From Rhizoctonia solani (lineage: Eukaryota; Basidiomycota; Agaricomycetes; Cantharellales; Ceratobasidiaceae): a stretch of 64,000 bases of DNA. The stretch lies in the NCBI RefSeq assembly GCF_016906535.1, contig NC_057383.1, forward strand, positions 1,302,001 to 1,366,000, written 5' to 3'. Made by a program: the position numbers and the translations under genes. Below the pieces are notes generated by a model. The model worked only from the letters and a program-made list of their open reading frames with translations, searched no databases and was not told where the DNA came from. Positions 24,252-37,060 of this stretch are shown piece after piece (position 1 is the first letter of the stretch; each line of letters starts with the position of its first letter).

Positions 24252-24878
24252 GGTGGGTCTTCACGATGATAGAACCAGTCAATTGGAGGGCGGTTGTCTC
24301 GGAGAATTTCGTCGCTCCTAGTAATTTATACACCTCGAATGAACAACACGCGCCACTTCCGTACTGGCCCGGACGGCTAACTGATCCAGAAGTTAATATA
24401 AGTTCAGGGCCATGCTTGGCGTCCAGCACATGGAACGATCATCCTAGTCAAGAATACACAACCGAAGCGGCTGAGAATCACATGAACCATGTGAGCGGCC
24501 ACAAGGAAGCCGCCTTCTCCGCCTGATTCACGTATTTGGACCCTGTCGTACATCTCTTGCTCTCAATTTCATTCAAGTTCCAGTAAAAAATACGAGGTTG
24601 TTCAGCATTGCTCAGTCAGTAGGCGACTAGCAGATTCCATAGTTGGCGTACTGCGCATGATTTGAGCATACCGAAAGGGACAATCAGTCCTATAATCTAT
24701 CATGAACGATCTTTTTTTGGTTCGTGATGAGACACATGCATCTAAATTTGATGAAATTAGGTTCATTTTGAAAGTTCATGTGCTGATGGTTCGGACTAAA
24801 CTACAGATATGGTCCCTATACACCATGCGTGAGAATGGTCTCGATCCTCAGACTCAAATATGCCGGACCTTGTGTTGT
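24252..24878. other. Intergenic
   Basis: This holds the S41 peptidase promoter and the 3-prime flank of the aldehyde dehydrogenase. Nothing else is recognised. Confidence 0.5.
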
Positions 24879-27094
24879 TTATTTCAGATCAAAGTTCACG
24901 CCCTGTGCAAGAGGTGCTTCATCTGAGAAGTTGAGTGTACAAGCACTCCATCGGACGTATTGCTTCCAAGCATCTCCACCTGACTCACGACCCCTGGTTA
25001 AGCGAGTTAGCATCTGAATCTCATAAGCATTGACAATACAAGGATTCATACCATCCAGTGCTCTTCAAAAACGATTTACATGAGTAAATTAGCGGAGCAT
25101 CGAAGCATAATCAACGTACCTTGTTGCCTCCAAACGCGGCACCAACTAAGGAGTTACAATTAGTCAGTTTACTTGCTTCGGTCAATCATTACGTACTTTC
25201 GGCGCCTGAGGTTCCAACATTAACCTACGAAAGATGAGCGAGTTAGGAAACAATGTTAGTCATATGGATACCTGTACGTACGTTTACAATCCCAGCGTCA
25301 CTTCCACTTGGCCCAATCCACTTTCCAAGACTCCTCATATCCCTAGTCCAAAGGCTACTCGAAAGGCCTTGGGGTACTGCATTATTCCATTCAATGGCTT
25401 GCTCAATTTCGTCGAAGATGGCAACGTTCAGGACGGGAGCAAACGTCTCCTTGGTCCACACCTCTGGAAGCTCATGTGGTTGAGGCTTATTTGGGATGGC
25501 CAAAGTGGGCAAGACCCAGTTTCCTCCTTGCAGATCGCCACCGACCGAGTGCTTTTGACCGCCGGTAAGTATCTCTGAGCCGGTCGATTTTAGTTTTTGG
25601 ATAGCGTCTGAGAACATGCCGACAGCTGTTCGAGTATGCAAAGGTCCCATGAGAGTACCCGCAGCCAAGGGGTCACCAATGAGGTTGGTAACGCTGGCAT
25701 AGGCTCGCTGTAGTCGATCCAGAAACTCGGGGGCGATGGATCGGTGAACGTAGAGTCGTCGAGTGGATGTGCATCGCTGCCCTGCTGTACCAACCGCACC
25801 AAACAGAACTGCAGGAATTGCCAGCGCCAAGTCCGCGTCTGGCATGATGACACTGGCTATATGCGAGTCAGGGGCTAAACTTAAGCGTGGGTGAAGCATG
25901 CGCACCGTTGTTGCCTCCCAATTCTAATAAGACCTTTCCGAATCTATCCTGGACTGCTTTGCCTACTACCTTTCCAACCGCCTCGCTTCCTGTGAACGAA
26001 ACTATATAGTAATGTGTTAGGACGGATGATGTTTGGAATACTTTGTCTTGCTCACGTACCCATATGGACGGAGGGGCTGCCAACTACCGCCTCGCCAACG
26101 TCCTTGCCCCCACAAACAAGTCCTGCTGCGGCGCTGTGCACACCATTCTGTTCCAAAACACGTGAAATGATTTTGGTTGTCGCAACCGCACACAGAGGCG
26201 TGGTGGGCGATGGTTTCCACAAAGTAGCGTTACCTGCTGCCAAAGATAACGAGAGGTTCCTGATATGGGTGTCAAGAAATGATGCGAAGCCAGAAACTCC
26301 TGCTTACCATCCGTAAACCGCGACAGGGAAATTAAAGGCGCTCAATACACCAACCACACCTAGAGGATTGGGCACTATCCGGAGTCGGTGACAATAGATT
26401 ATTTCGCTCTGGTACTATTCACCTTCTAGAATTGAGTGACCAGGTCGCTCGGATGCAACCACCCGCCCATTCATCATTCGGGAGAGCCCGACGGCATAGT
26501 CGCACTAATCCACAAGTCATGAGGATATTCTCCCAAATTCGCTGTATCACATACAATATCCACAAATTCCTGCACTTCCCCTTCCCCTTCGGTTCTTATT
26601 TTTCCCATCTCCAGCGAAACGAGTGCACCAAGGTCATTCCTCTACGATTATAAGGCAAGGTCAGAGGCGCTCTGACAATCACTTCCCGAACAAACCTTCT
26701 CGGCCAAAGCCACCCGTATTTGCCTAATAAGTTCTCCCCTTCGAGGAGCTGGCATATTTCGGATCGATACGTACGCATCGTGTGCGCGATCAATAGCCTG
26801 TTGGGTCTCTGCCGGGGTAGCCTGAACATAGTATAGTTGGACAACCCGTGAAGTATTTCAATTGATGGGCCTTACAGTTGTGATCTTTGCCAACGTCTCC
26901 CCAGTAGAGGGACATACGCTGACCAGGGGTTCTCCGGAGCCCCCCCATGTGCCATCGTATACACCATGAACTTCCTTTCCGTTGGTTGGGATGTCAAGTG
27001 CTGAAAGGATTTTGGTTGCCCTGGTCGACAGAGGAGCACTCCCGCGCAAAGGAGCGTTTCTGAGAGCAATTGCACGGATACGTGATAGCAACAT
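24879..27094 (-). CDS. ALDH7A1: Aldehyde dehydrogenase, ALDH7A1/antiquitin type, mitochondrial
   Basis: The enzyme oxidises aldehydes with NAD; ALDH7A1 relatives act on alpha-aminoadipic semialdehyde and betaine aldehyde. The chosen start at 27094 gives [20 protein letters not shown], a basic amphipathic mitochondrial presequence. Visible in order are [14 protein letters not shown], the [20 protein letters not shown] block, the cofactor region [20 protein letters not shown], the general-base Glu in LLELGGNN, the catalytic Cys in [12 protein letters not shown], and a C terminus of the antiquitin type ([25 protein letters not shown], ending [11 protein letters not shown]). The C-terminal GAEIGAAFGG pattern is what separates ALDH7 from other ALDH families. 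Several introns are spread through the gene. No lesion was seen. Confidence 0.9.
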
Positions 27095-27468
27095 GGTGGT
27101 ACAGAGCAAAGGAACTACTACGGTAGATGAACAATCCCTAATAGTGCGCGGTGAAGGATGATCCGACAAGCGCGCTAGTCACGAGCTCACCGATTAATTA
27201 CGTGTACGCCCATACACGTGAATTTCGCTCATTTTGGAGATTAAACTAAATTTTCCGCTCTCTAAAGCAGCTGTAGCCAGAGCCCAAATAGCTTCCTAGT
27301 CCAAATTTACAGATTGAGCGATCTAGTACAAGGGTGACTATATCAGTCCTCCGTAATTCTTCGTTTAATCAGCTTGCTTGAGTTAGTATAGCTATCACGT
27401 TCGAATGCATATATTCACAAGTGAGTAAGTACAATTCACAGTATACCGCAACCATCCGTAGCCATACT
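27095..27468. other. Intergenic
   Basis: This is the ALDH upstream region and the eIF2-beta 3-prime flank; both neighbours are on the minus strand. Nothing else is seen. Confidence 0.5.
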
Positions 27469-29065
27469 CTATGCCGCAGCCTTGGTACGACTGCGCTTCC
27501 CAACCTGGGCCTGGAAACCAGCTTTGATCGCGCTGACTGAACGCCGAGACCCGCATGACTCGCAGGACATGAAGTAGATACGGTTTTCTTTCGTCAGAAT
27601 GGTATCGGGTGATTTACATGTTTTGCAGGTAACATATTCGACTAGATACGTTGTGAGTTGAATTATGAAAGCAAACGAGGGTAAATACATACCAATGTAA
27701 CGCCTCAACACATTTTCTAGCTGCTTTGGCTGGAATCGACCCTTAATAACTAAGCGTTGTGATCCATCGACCGATCCAGTTGTTCCCAATTCAGCAAATA
27801 AGAATTGAATTACATGGTCCGGCTGCCGATGCATCCTAAACAGAAACTGTCAGTAAACATTCGATTTCAGAGGGTAGCAAACAAGGTTGCGTGGTGGATA
27901 ATATCAAAGCCGTCCACGAAAGATAGTCCCAATCGACTCGATCCTCTCAGAAATCGATCAGACTTGGAGCGCTTCCGCACTCAGGCTTTCACAAGGAAAA
28001 TTGGCAGCCGGTTTACCGCAAACACGCATTCACCACAACCAACAAATCTGCCCACCACCTAATGTTATCTAAAGTAGAAACTATGGGCTCACCTCTTGCA
28101 AATTTCGCTAATATTGGCAAACACAGTCTTCTTGTTTCCATCTCGGTGAACACTCGGAGGGACAATTGTGTATCTCCTCTTTTCTCCTGCAAGTTCAGGG
28201 TTCTGGGCACGAAGGATTTGGTAGAATCTGCCAAGGAGCTAGAGGTTGTCAATCAGCGCTTGGCTCTTAGTATATAATCACAAGTCACAGAGCAATAGAA
28301 GCGGTGGATATGATCGGGCGGTGGCACATGGGCTATAGGGATTGAGAGCGTACCTCGGGATAAGTGTAGTCCCTGTCGGTTCCGTGCCAAGTCTCGACTT
28401 GCGCACCACCCTCTGGAGCAGGTTGAGCAAACACATCTTCTCCAAGGTCACCTTCATCCACGTCAGGTACTGGACCGTCATCTTCGTCATCTTCTCCTTC
28501 CTTGGCTAAAACACGACAGGCGGCACCATTGCATACAATGATGTAATGCGACATAAACCTAATCAATAACCTCCATGACTGAAGCTCAGCTGATGCCCAC
28601 CTTTGGACTCTGCCAACTCTTTCTCAAACGCCTCCAAATCGAACGCAGCTTTCTTACTCTTGCTCTTCTTCTTGATCCCTGCAAACTCTCCTAGATCATC
28701 ACCTCCACCAGTAGCCGGGGTCGCGCCTCCAGAAGCAGGGGCACTTCCGTCCTGTAGATAACATCAGCCAAAATTTTAGTATCCGACCGCCTGGCTCGAC
28801 TTGCCAGTTCAAGATCCAAGGGAATTTCCTTTTTCTTTTTCTTTTTCTTCAAATCACCAAACATCGCGTCCAAGTCATCTTCCTTTGGCGGTTCGCTTTC
28901 CTTTAGTATCGGAGCAGCAGGCCTGGTCTCGGCAGGAGGTGGAACCGCAGGGGTTTCGGGCTCAGCGGGAGCAGCATCTGCACCGAGGGGATCTTCATCA
29001 AAATTAACCTTTTTCTTCTTGCGCTTTTTGAGGGAGGGATCAAATAGAGGCTCTTCGCTGGCCAT
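27469..29065 (-). CDS. SUI3: Translation initiation factor eIF2 subunit beta
   Basis: This is the beta subunit of eIF2, the GTPase complex that brings initiator Met-tRNA to the 40S ribosome. The start at 29065 gives [19 protein letters not shown]. Three lysine blocks (KKRKKKK, KKKKKKK and KKKSKSKK) match the three K-boxes that bind eIF5 and eIF2B-epsilon. An acidic stretch ([17 protein letters not shown]) follows, then the conserved core ([52 protein letters not shown]) and the C4 zinc ribbon (CKTCKSP and [11 protein letters not shown]). It ends KRSRTKAAA. Introns split the core. A single-copy housekeeping gene is expected. Confidence 0.95.
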
Positions 29066-29749
29066 TATAATATCTATTCCCAATGAGTATTTACGGGAAA
29101 TGAAGAGATGGCCAGCTTACTTTTTGATGTAACCAAAATGTGGTGTTCTGGGTCAGATAGGGTGACTCGTTCATTTGATAATCATCCAGGGTCTGAGTGA
29201 TTTTGTAAGTATCAGCGCCAATTCGATGGAGGTACTGCACTCTTACCAAAGGGTTAGTAGTCGACTTTAATATAATTATAAGTGCGCGGAGAATGTCTTA
29301 TTAATCTCTTAGATTATGGATCATGCATATAGTATACCAATATGGCATGGATACAATAACTATTGAAGGTCTGTCTCATCACCGGAAAGCCCTCTTGTAT
29401 GCATAATCAAAACCTTCTACACACTCAAATTAAGGCTGAAAATATTTAAACAACCCTTCTATCTCTACCTATACTGGGATATTGACTGGTTATTAGCATA
29501 ACTTGCGTTTGCACTAATCTCCCTTGTCCTTGAAGCTTTGGTCCAGGAGTACTTCTTGGGCAACCAGTAAGGGTAAAGGTAGATGTGTTAGGACTGCTTT
29601 ACAGAGTCCTGATATGTCCACACTCCACCTTGATCTCTAGAGAAATTCTAGCTCAGGTCAGCCAACGTCCTGTGGTCTCTCCCACTTCCCCCAACTTTCG
29701 GAAGCCAGAACCAGCTCAAGAAATGAGCAAAAAATGAGCAAAAAATGAT
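29066..29749. other. Intergenic
   Basis: This is the eIF2-beta promoter region and A/T-rich spacer; no gene is seen before the tRNA. Confidence 0.5.
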
Positions 29750-29849
29750 GGGCCGCTGTGGGAATTGAACCCACGACCTCCTGTATTCAGCGTGTGCAAG
29801 CAAGTGCTTAACTCCCAAAACAGGAATCATACTACTAGACCAAGCGGCC
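29750..29849 (-). tRNA. tRNA-Pro (anticodon TGG) with intron
   Basis: The acceptor stem GGCCGCT pairs with AGCGGCC, and discriminator C is at 29750. The D-arm sequence TTGGTCTAGTAGTATGA (A box) and the T arm GTGGGTTCAATTCCCAC (B box) are both intact. The anticodon stem CCTGT pairs with ACAGG; the loop carries TTTGG, giving anticodon TGG. About 28 extra bases between the anticodon and the stem's 3-prime half are a canonical pre-tRNA intron (100 bases total versus a 72-base mature form). Confidence 0.95.
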
Positions 29850-31562
29850 TTGTTGGCAGCTCAGCTTTAGCATGTCTGTTTAGCGAAGCTTTGTAATTGT
29901 AGGCTGATCTCCGCACATGTTCAAGACACTGTATTACCTTGATACTTAGTCTGTGTATGAGTCATATATCTTGTGAATAATAAAATCCGCCGGTAGCTAC
30001 TCTAATTACAATCATGCCTCCATTCTCCAAACTGCCGGCGAAGATTACAAGACGGATTGTCCTCCAATGAGCCTTTTCAATGCAAACATCTACTTGACCA
30101 TGTTTAGAACCTTTCAACAGGTGCAAGTTTCAATAAAGCCTTTTCTCCCTCAGTGCCAAGTTGCGTGCTTGCGGTCCTATCTTTTAGTTTTGTTACATCA
30201 ACACTTTCTCTCGCATTTCCCGCCCACTAATCCAAATCTACACAACAACCAGCTGCACCTTAGCGGTCATTTCCAATTGTATCTCCACTCCTGGTCTGCG
30301 GTCCAAATCAATCTTTCCTTGAAATAGTAGTGCGACACCAGGCACAATTTCAGCTTACTACAACTCATTCTCTCGTTAGGGCAAAACCACTAGGGGCACA
30401 CAGCTCGGACTTAGCCGAAATTTCAGCGGGGACTACCTGAGTTTCCCATTTGAACCTAGGCCAATCAGGAAAACCTTTCATTCGTCCAAACCCAAAGCAA
30501 CCCATGTTTTAGACCCAGAAAGCCTGTTTATAAGTGGCCGGCATCAATTCTTGAACCGCTCTTGGGAGACACCCCATAATTATATCCGCTTTGTAGGATG
30601 CTCTGACGCTTGTGAGACTGTTGGAGTTAAATAGAAGCTAACTTGTGTAAATGCAAGGTATCGTTGCGCTTTCGAAAATAGACGTGTCTACATGCGGATT
30701 GGTGGAACTACACTGTGACGCCCATCACCTCTAATCTGTAATCTACCTTTGTATTATTAATCTATTGTAAGATGGGACTCGTTGGACGAGTGTGTTATGT
30801 GGGGCTGTATAAAGCAGCTTTACACTTCTATCCTTAGATTTTAATCATTCGAACACGCATAGAACGGGTGCTTAATGAGAGGATGTCAGCAGGCAGTGGT
30901 AAACCCCTAGAAAAGTGCGTTTTCTCTCTCCATCAGCTTAGAGTGAGTTCTATCAGGGGGGTGTGGGTGGGTGTGTAATATGGTTCACAGTGCAACGCAC
31001 ATGATATTGGCCTTCCCTGGCATTCGATTTATGACCATATGCATTAACATAAATTCAGCGCTACCGCCACGAAGCCCTAGTCTTTGGGTACACTTATATC
31101 ATAAACGAGTATGAGCACTATGCAGATAGCGACATACCTCTTTATATAATTATACATGTGTGCATATGTATTATTGAATCTCATGTTCATCATCTGCTGG
31201 GCAGGCTTGTATGAGTTCATCATCATCTCTACGCTTTGCTCGCTTCTCTTTGTGAATTTATGTCTGTATATTCATTACTGCGCGAGTTGGGTCTCAAGCT
31301 ACTCATTCGCGGCCCAATATCATTGCGCGCTCCTCAACTCCAAGAGCCGTCTCATGCCTACGAGTTCATGTCTCAGATTCCTCGTATAATCCACGTCCAC
31401 CTTATGTATACATGACCATTTCCCTTCCTCGAGCACATCCGAGTGCACGTAAATTGATCGTGAGATTGAAGATTTTAGAATCAGTATATTAGCAAATATT
31501 CCTCCTATAACTGTAACAACGTCAAGGCCATTAATAGTGTCGGCCCATATTTCAATTGTTGT
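29850..31562. other. Long intergenic region
   Basis: No supported gene is present. Frames at 30067-30327 and 31156-31389 are isolated and show no family likeness. A TGTGACGCCC string at about 30715 resembles an LTR start, but I cannot find its partner end or a target duplication. Confidence 0.5.
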
Positions 31563-34500
31563 TTACGAGCCCATGTGAATATATGGTACCCATCTTCCAA
31601 ATTCCCTTTCTCCCACATCCTCACGCAATGATGAAACAGCATTGTGCAGCGCTCTCCCCGCCTCTCCACTCCCTATCATTCCGTATTTCATCAGCTCTGC
31701 ATATACTTTGTCCGCCACGAATGGTGCATCGCTGTCCATCACCGACCACATCGTGGCGATCACGCTCTGGTACCCAGCCACTAACATCCCTGATGCAAGA
31801 TGTATGGCCTCGTCAGGTAGTTTCTCATCTCCAGTTGCTGTCTGACAAGCCGAGAGGAATGCTAGGCCTTTCCTCCCGAATGACCGCCGGTTTATCGAGG
31901 CCAAATCGAGTGTGCCGTCGTGAAGGAAGAACCCACTCTCGGTGGCGTCAGCGACGTTCTGATGGGCGTGACACGCAAGATGAACCCAGTCATGCTGCTC
32001 CATCGCATCGAGTACTGCCGCGGTTGTGGCCTGGTCATCTACAAGCTCTGTGTACTGAGCTTTACTTTGTGCATGTGTTTTCACGCAAGCAAGTTCTTTA
32101 CTAGTACCAGGCAACGGCGCATGGCCTGGCGTACTTGCTTGACCAATCGCTAGCACTCGTGGTGCATGGCTTGATAAAGTGACCTTTGAGTTGATGAGAG
32201 CGGCGAGCGTAGGAGTGTATGAAGAAATAGCATAATCGAAAACTCGCGATCCTAGCTTATCGTAGTCCCCTGCCGCGTGCAACGGCAAGAAGGATAGCAC
32301 ACCAACAGGGCACCATATTATGGATGGGAGATCGCGTGTGGCAGCGCTGTTATTATTCTGGTGATGCTATGTGAGCACCACTATAGTGGATTTACTGACT
32401 GATTAGACGTACCGTGTATCCAAGAAAGTCTAGGACGGGCTTGACCACGCTGCTCCAAAGAACTGCTAGGGCTATATCCATGCTATCTTTTCCGTCGGAC
32501 TCCCATTGGTAAAAGGGTCTTCGTTCCCGAGAACCTCGGCTCTCGATGGAAGCCTCTATGTCAGAACGCATACGACGAGCCTTCTCCTGGGTGAAGTCGG
32601 GGAGCGGGACATGTTTGATATCGTTCTGCCCTGGTAATATCAGGAGAGCATCGCAGCGATCTTTCGAGCAATTAATGACAACAACAGGCCCATGATGTGC
32701 AGATTGAATCAAGGCCTTTGCCTTTATTGGTTGGAGAAGGTCTTCAAATCCAGGAAGTTCACGGACACTAGCTAATAAGGAGTTGTACTCCCTAGCTAGA
32801 TTAATCCGATGCCCTGATATATCTGACTCAATATCTGTGGGGGGCGGTGGAGGCTCTGAAGGCTCTGATGTTACCTGGTGAAGCTGTGCGGCGGTTGACG
32901 AGAGGCGGGTGGCGAGGTCTGGATAGGAGGATTGGAGCTCGTCAAGAGGAGAGCGTAGCATCAAGCTCTGATTCCAGACAATACACCGTGCATGCTCAAG
33001 CCACTCCAGCGCTGTTTCAAATGCAGATGAGGCAATTGCAGCTGAAGCGGCTTGTACCGCTAGGTCCCCAGTTGTCAACAGATCCTGATAGCGCTGACTA
33101 GTAGTAGCACCAAGCCATATAAATTGAGGAAGTAGGTCGATTGCGGTGTGATATGCCCCCATAGAATCAAGCGGGCTCTCTCCAGAGGCAACGCTTACCC
33201 ACCCAAGCGCGTACTTGAACCTGTTGCGTGGAGCTGCGGTCAGCAACTGGGCGGCAGCACGTAAAGAATACAACGAGTTCTGAAGGTCATGAGGATCCCT
33301 TTTGTTCCGATAGCGGTACAAACAAGAAAATGCCAAAATATGGTGACGCCCTGCCAAGTCAGGATGTTCGCTAGGAGTTAGCGAAACTGCACGGGAATTG
33401 TATTCAATTGATTTCTCCAGGTCATCTATTTCTCTCAGACGCTTGAACCGCTCACTGTGAGACAACCCTAAACTCGCAAGGTGGCTTGGCAATGCTGGGT
33501 GATCATCGGGCGTCAATGCGACTGCACGGGACGTCAATTCAATTGACTTTGTTAAATCATCAAATTCGCTCAGTCGATTAAATCGAGTTGTGTAAGACGA
33601 CCCTAGAGCAGCGAGGCGGAATGGTAAATCCGGGTGTGAATTCGGTGTCAACGCAAGTGCCTGAGATTTGTATTTCATTGACATTTCTAGGTCACTCAGG
33701 TCACCAAGAGACCTGAACCGACCATCATAAGACGCTGCCAGAGAGGCAAGTCGCTTTGGAAAATCCGGGTGATCGCTGTGGGTCAACTCAACCGCGTGAG
33801 ACTTGTATTTGATTGATTTAGTCAGATCTCCTAGTTCGCCTAAACGATTGAACCGAAAAGAGTAAGATGCTCCTAAAGCAGCAAGGCGCATCGAAAGGTC
33901 TGGGTGATCCTTGGGAGTCAATGTAAATGCACGAGAATAATTCTCGATGGACTTTGTCAGATCGTCCATATCGCCCAGACGATTGAATCGCCTACTGTAC
34001 AATTCTCCTAGATGGGCAAGTCGGTTGGGCAAGTCTGGGTGATCATTGGGAGTCAATTCGGCTGCACGGGAGTGGCTCTCGGTGGACTTTACAAGGTCGT
34101 TCAAATCGCCTAGACGACCAAACCGATTGCTGTATGATACTCCAAGAGCAACAAAACGAGATGAAAAGTCCGGATGATTGTCAGGGGTCAATTCAATTGC
34201 ACGAGATATATATTCAATTGACTTTGATAGGTCGTCTAGTTCACCCAAATGTTTGCTCCGGAGGGCGTATGATATACCCAGATTCGCAAGACGGGGTGCC
34301 AAGTCCGGGTGGCCGTCAGGTGTCAACATAACTGCACGAGAATAGCTCTCGATGGACTTTGCAAGGTCGCCCAGATCACCCAAGCGCTTGAATTGGCCAT
34401 CGTAGGATGCGCCCAGAGAATTCAGGTACAACGGTAAATGCGGGTGTCCGTCCGGGGTCAATGCAATCGCCTGAGAATAGTACTTGATAGATTTGCGGAG

Positions 34501-35631
34501 ATCGTCTATATCCCCCATACGCATAAATCGATCACAATAAGATGCCCCTAGAGCTTTGAGGCGGCCTGGTAAGGCTGGATGGGTATCAGGCGTTAACGCA
34601 ACAGCACGAGAATAGCTTTCAATGGACTTTGCAAGGTCGCTCAAATCACCCATACGTTTGAATCGACCAGTGTAGGATGCTCCGAGAGATGCAAGGTGGG
34701 ATGGTAAGTCTGGATGGTCCTCGGGAGTTAACGTAACTGCACGAGAAGTATATTCGATCGACTTCGAAAAATCGCTCAGTTCGCCCAAACGTCGAGACCG
34801 GATAGCGTACGATGCTCCTAGATGGGTAAGGCGAAGTGGCAAGCTCGGGTGGTCATCAGGTGTTAATTCAACTGCGCGAGAGTAGCTCTCGATGGACTCT
34901 GCAAGATCCTTCAAATTGCCCATACGACTGAATCGATTGACGTATGACGCTCCCAGAGCATCAAGGTGGGACGGTAAGCCCGGATGGTCTTCTGGAGTCA
35001 ATTCAACTGCACGAGATATATATTCAATTGACTTTGATAGATCGTCCAGCTCGCCCAAACGGTTGGACCGAGCAGCATATGACATACCCAGATTCGCAAG
35101 GCGAAGCGCCAATTCCGGGTGACCGTCAGGTGTCAACATGACTGCACGAGAATAGATCTCGACGGACTTCGCAAGATTATCCAGATCGCCCAGGCGCATG
35201 AACCGAAGATGATAAGACGCACCCAAAGAGTTGAGGTAAGATGGTAAGTCTGGGTGGCCATCAGGGGTCAACGCAACAGCACAAGACTCGTATTTAATTG
35301 ACCTTTCTAAGTCGTCCAGTTTACCCAGACTACTGAAGCGGCTACTATAAGAAAAAGCCAAAGTCTGGAGTCGGGATGGCAAAGCTGGGTCGTCATTTGG
35401 AGTCAATGCAACTGCCCGAGATTTGTATTCGATTGATTTTGTCAAGTCATCCATTTCACCTAGGCTCGAAAATCGATCATCGTAAGACGTTCCAAGTGAG
35501 ATAAGACGGCTCGCTAATTCCGGATGGTCCTCAGGAGTCAATTCCAGCTGTCGCTTTTCGTATTCGATTATTTCTTCAAGGTCATCCGGGTTGCCGAGTC
35601 CCTGCGACTGGTTTCGATCAAATTGCGTCAA
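31563..35631 (-). CDS. TPR-CHAT protein (tetratricopeptide array plus caspase-like CHAT domain)
   Basis: One exon (35631-32392) carries about 17 tandem units of about 45 residues, each with a pattern like LTPDGHPDLPSRLANLGASY followed by a RFxRLGxLDDLxKSIE helix, i.e. degenerate TPRs. A helical linker follows, then the C-terminal CHAT peptidase-like domain. An intron of about 50 bases joins it to the last exon, where PLHAAGDYDKLG, the His in WVHLACHA and the Cys in FLSACQTATGDE form the expected caspase-like dyad, ending in GRWVPYIH. Catalysis is therefore plausible. In bacteria TPR-CHAT is the protease partner of the type III-E CRISPR effector; in agaricomycetes such proteins occur in expanded families and are suspected in non-self recognition (inference). 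In-frame coding continues upstream of the first ATG (about 35720-35830, e.g. GLDTPEHILHREQVDG), so the true start is further 5-prime and not resolved. Confidence 0.85.
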
Positions 35632-37060
35632 TCCAGACTGCTGATTACCTATAGTGTTGTGTATGAGCTGGTGAGAAAGTAGCTGATTGATTCCTGGTGC
35701 TCACTGAAACGATTACCGGAAATCGGATCTAATTCTGTCGCAGTATTACCGTCTACTTGCTCACGATGTAGAATATGCTCGGGTGTGTCCAGTCCCTCCT
35801 GACTCGGTTGCCTACCGTCAACTTGTGAGATCTGTTATATATCTATGCTCACATTCTTGCTGCTTCTACTGTTATTCTTTCGGCCTGTTCTAACTCCACA
35901 TAACCCCCACACAATCCGTTCAATCGAAGCTTTCATTGCTAAAAACCAATTGTCTGATTCCGGAGTTGCTATGCGGGCAAGTGGATGTGAAGTGCAGTTT
36001 CAATCAAGTGAAATTTGACTAATGCGGTGCCTTTGGGAACGGATGCCCGTATAACTGAGAGAAGGTGGAAACTTGAGTACTGTCTTATGTAATATAGGTC
36101 TTCCCGGCTACCTAATTCTTGTGAATCCTGTAATGTTCCCGAGAAGGATGAAAAGAAAGAGAACCCCTTTACTGAGCACTTTAAATAACTGATGACGTAA
36201 TCCAATTACCGTGCACTAAATTATAAAATAATATAAATTCAGTATACACGCACAGAAAGCCAGTGATATTCCTAACATATAGTTAGCGGCTCTCTAGGGC
36301 TGTTACATAACCCGATGGAAAGTCAAATTTTGAGAGAGCTTTGGAGAACTGTGAAGTTAAGTCCCCCCTGTTAGAGGAGTTAACTTAGCTGTTGGCGTGA
36401 TTCCAAATCTCGACATACCAGTGTAAAAAGTACCCGTCAATGACCGCAACTTTTATCATCTGATATTATTAGAATGAACCTTTTTCGAAAGACAACCCAA
36501 GGATAATTTCTTACGTCTGCCAAGCACACTATTGGCCATCCATTTGGGAAATGAAAGGAAATAATCAGCTTGGCGGATTGAGATCACACGATGGACCTCA
36601 AAAGTATGGAAAATCTGCGCGACGCCCAAATTTTGACAGCCATCGGCGCCCAGAAATACCAAATTCGCAGCTCGACGGCACACAGGGATGAGTCTGCGGA
36701 CTCACGAAAATTCTGGTCAGGGTTTCCCAGCACTCTGCATACAAAGTACGGCTTTGGGCTTCCGAAAAATCCCACATTTTGAGGATTCACCGTGCTAAAC
36801 CACTCTCACAATCGGCCATCGGGCTAGCTTACTGCGGGCATCTCGGTGGGCATCATTTCTGAATCAGCAGGCGCTTTCGGAGACGCTGTGTAACGGACTT
36901 GGCCTGTCTGCTGAGTGATTGTTGACTAAAGATCAATCTTTCGGCGCGGGAGATACTGACATGTATCAGCAAATAATGTACTACGAAACGTGTTATAGAA
37001 AGGCATGTCTGGACCAGCAGGAGTGGCCGTTTCCACTCGGATTATCATCTTCATATCGCA
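35632..37060. other. Upstream exons of TPR-CHAT gene and intergenic region
   Basis: About 35720-35830 probably holds a further minus-strand exon of the TPR-CHAT gene, and 35970-36200 may hold another, unproven. Positions 36210-37060 show nothing recognisable apart from the presumed promoter of the reductase gene. Confidence 0.45.

Noticed and set aside
30714..30960. Second solo LTR starting TGTGACGCCC
   Set aside because: The start resembles an LTR, but I could not find a matching CA end with a flanking 5-bp duplication.
36456..36790. Small genes on either strand near 36.6 kb
   Set aside because: Frames on both strands are mirror shadows of each other with no family likeness and no splice context.
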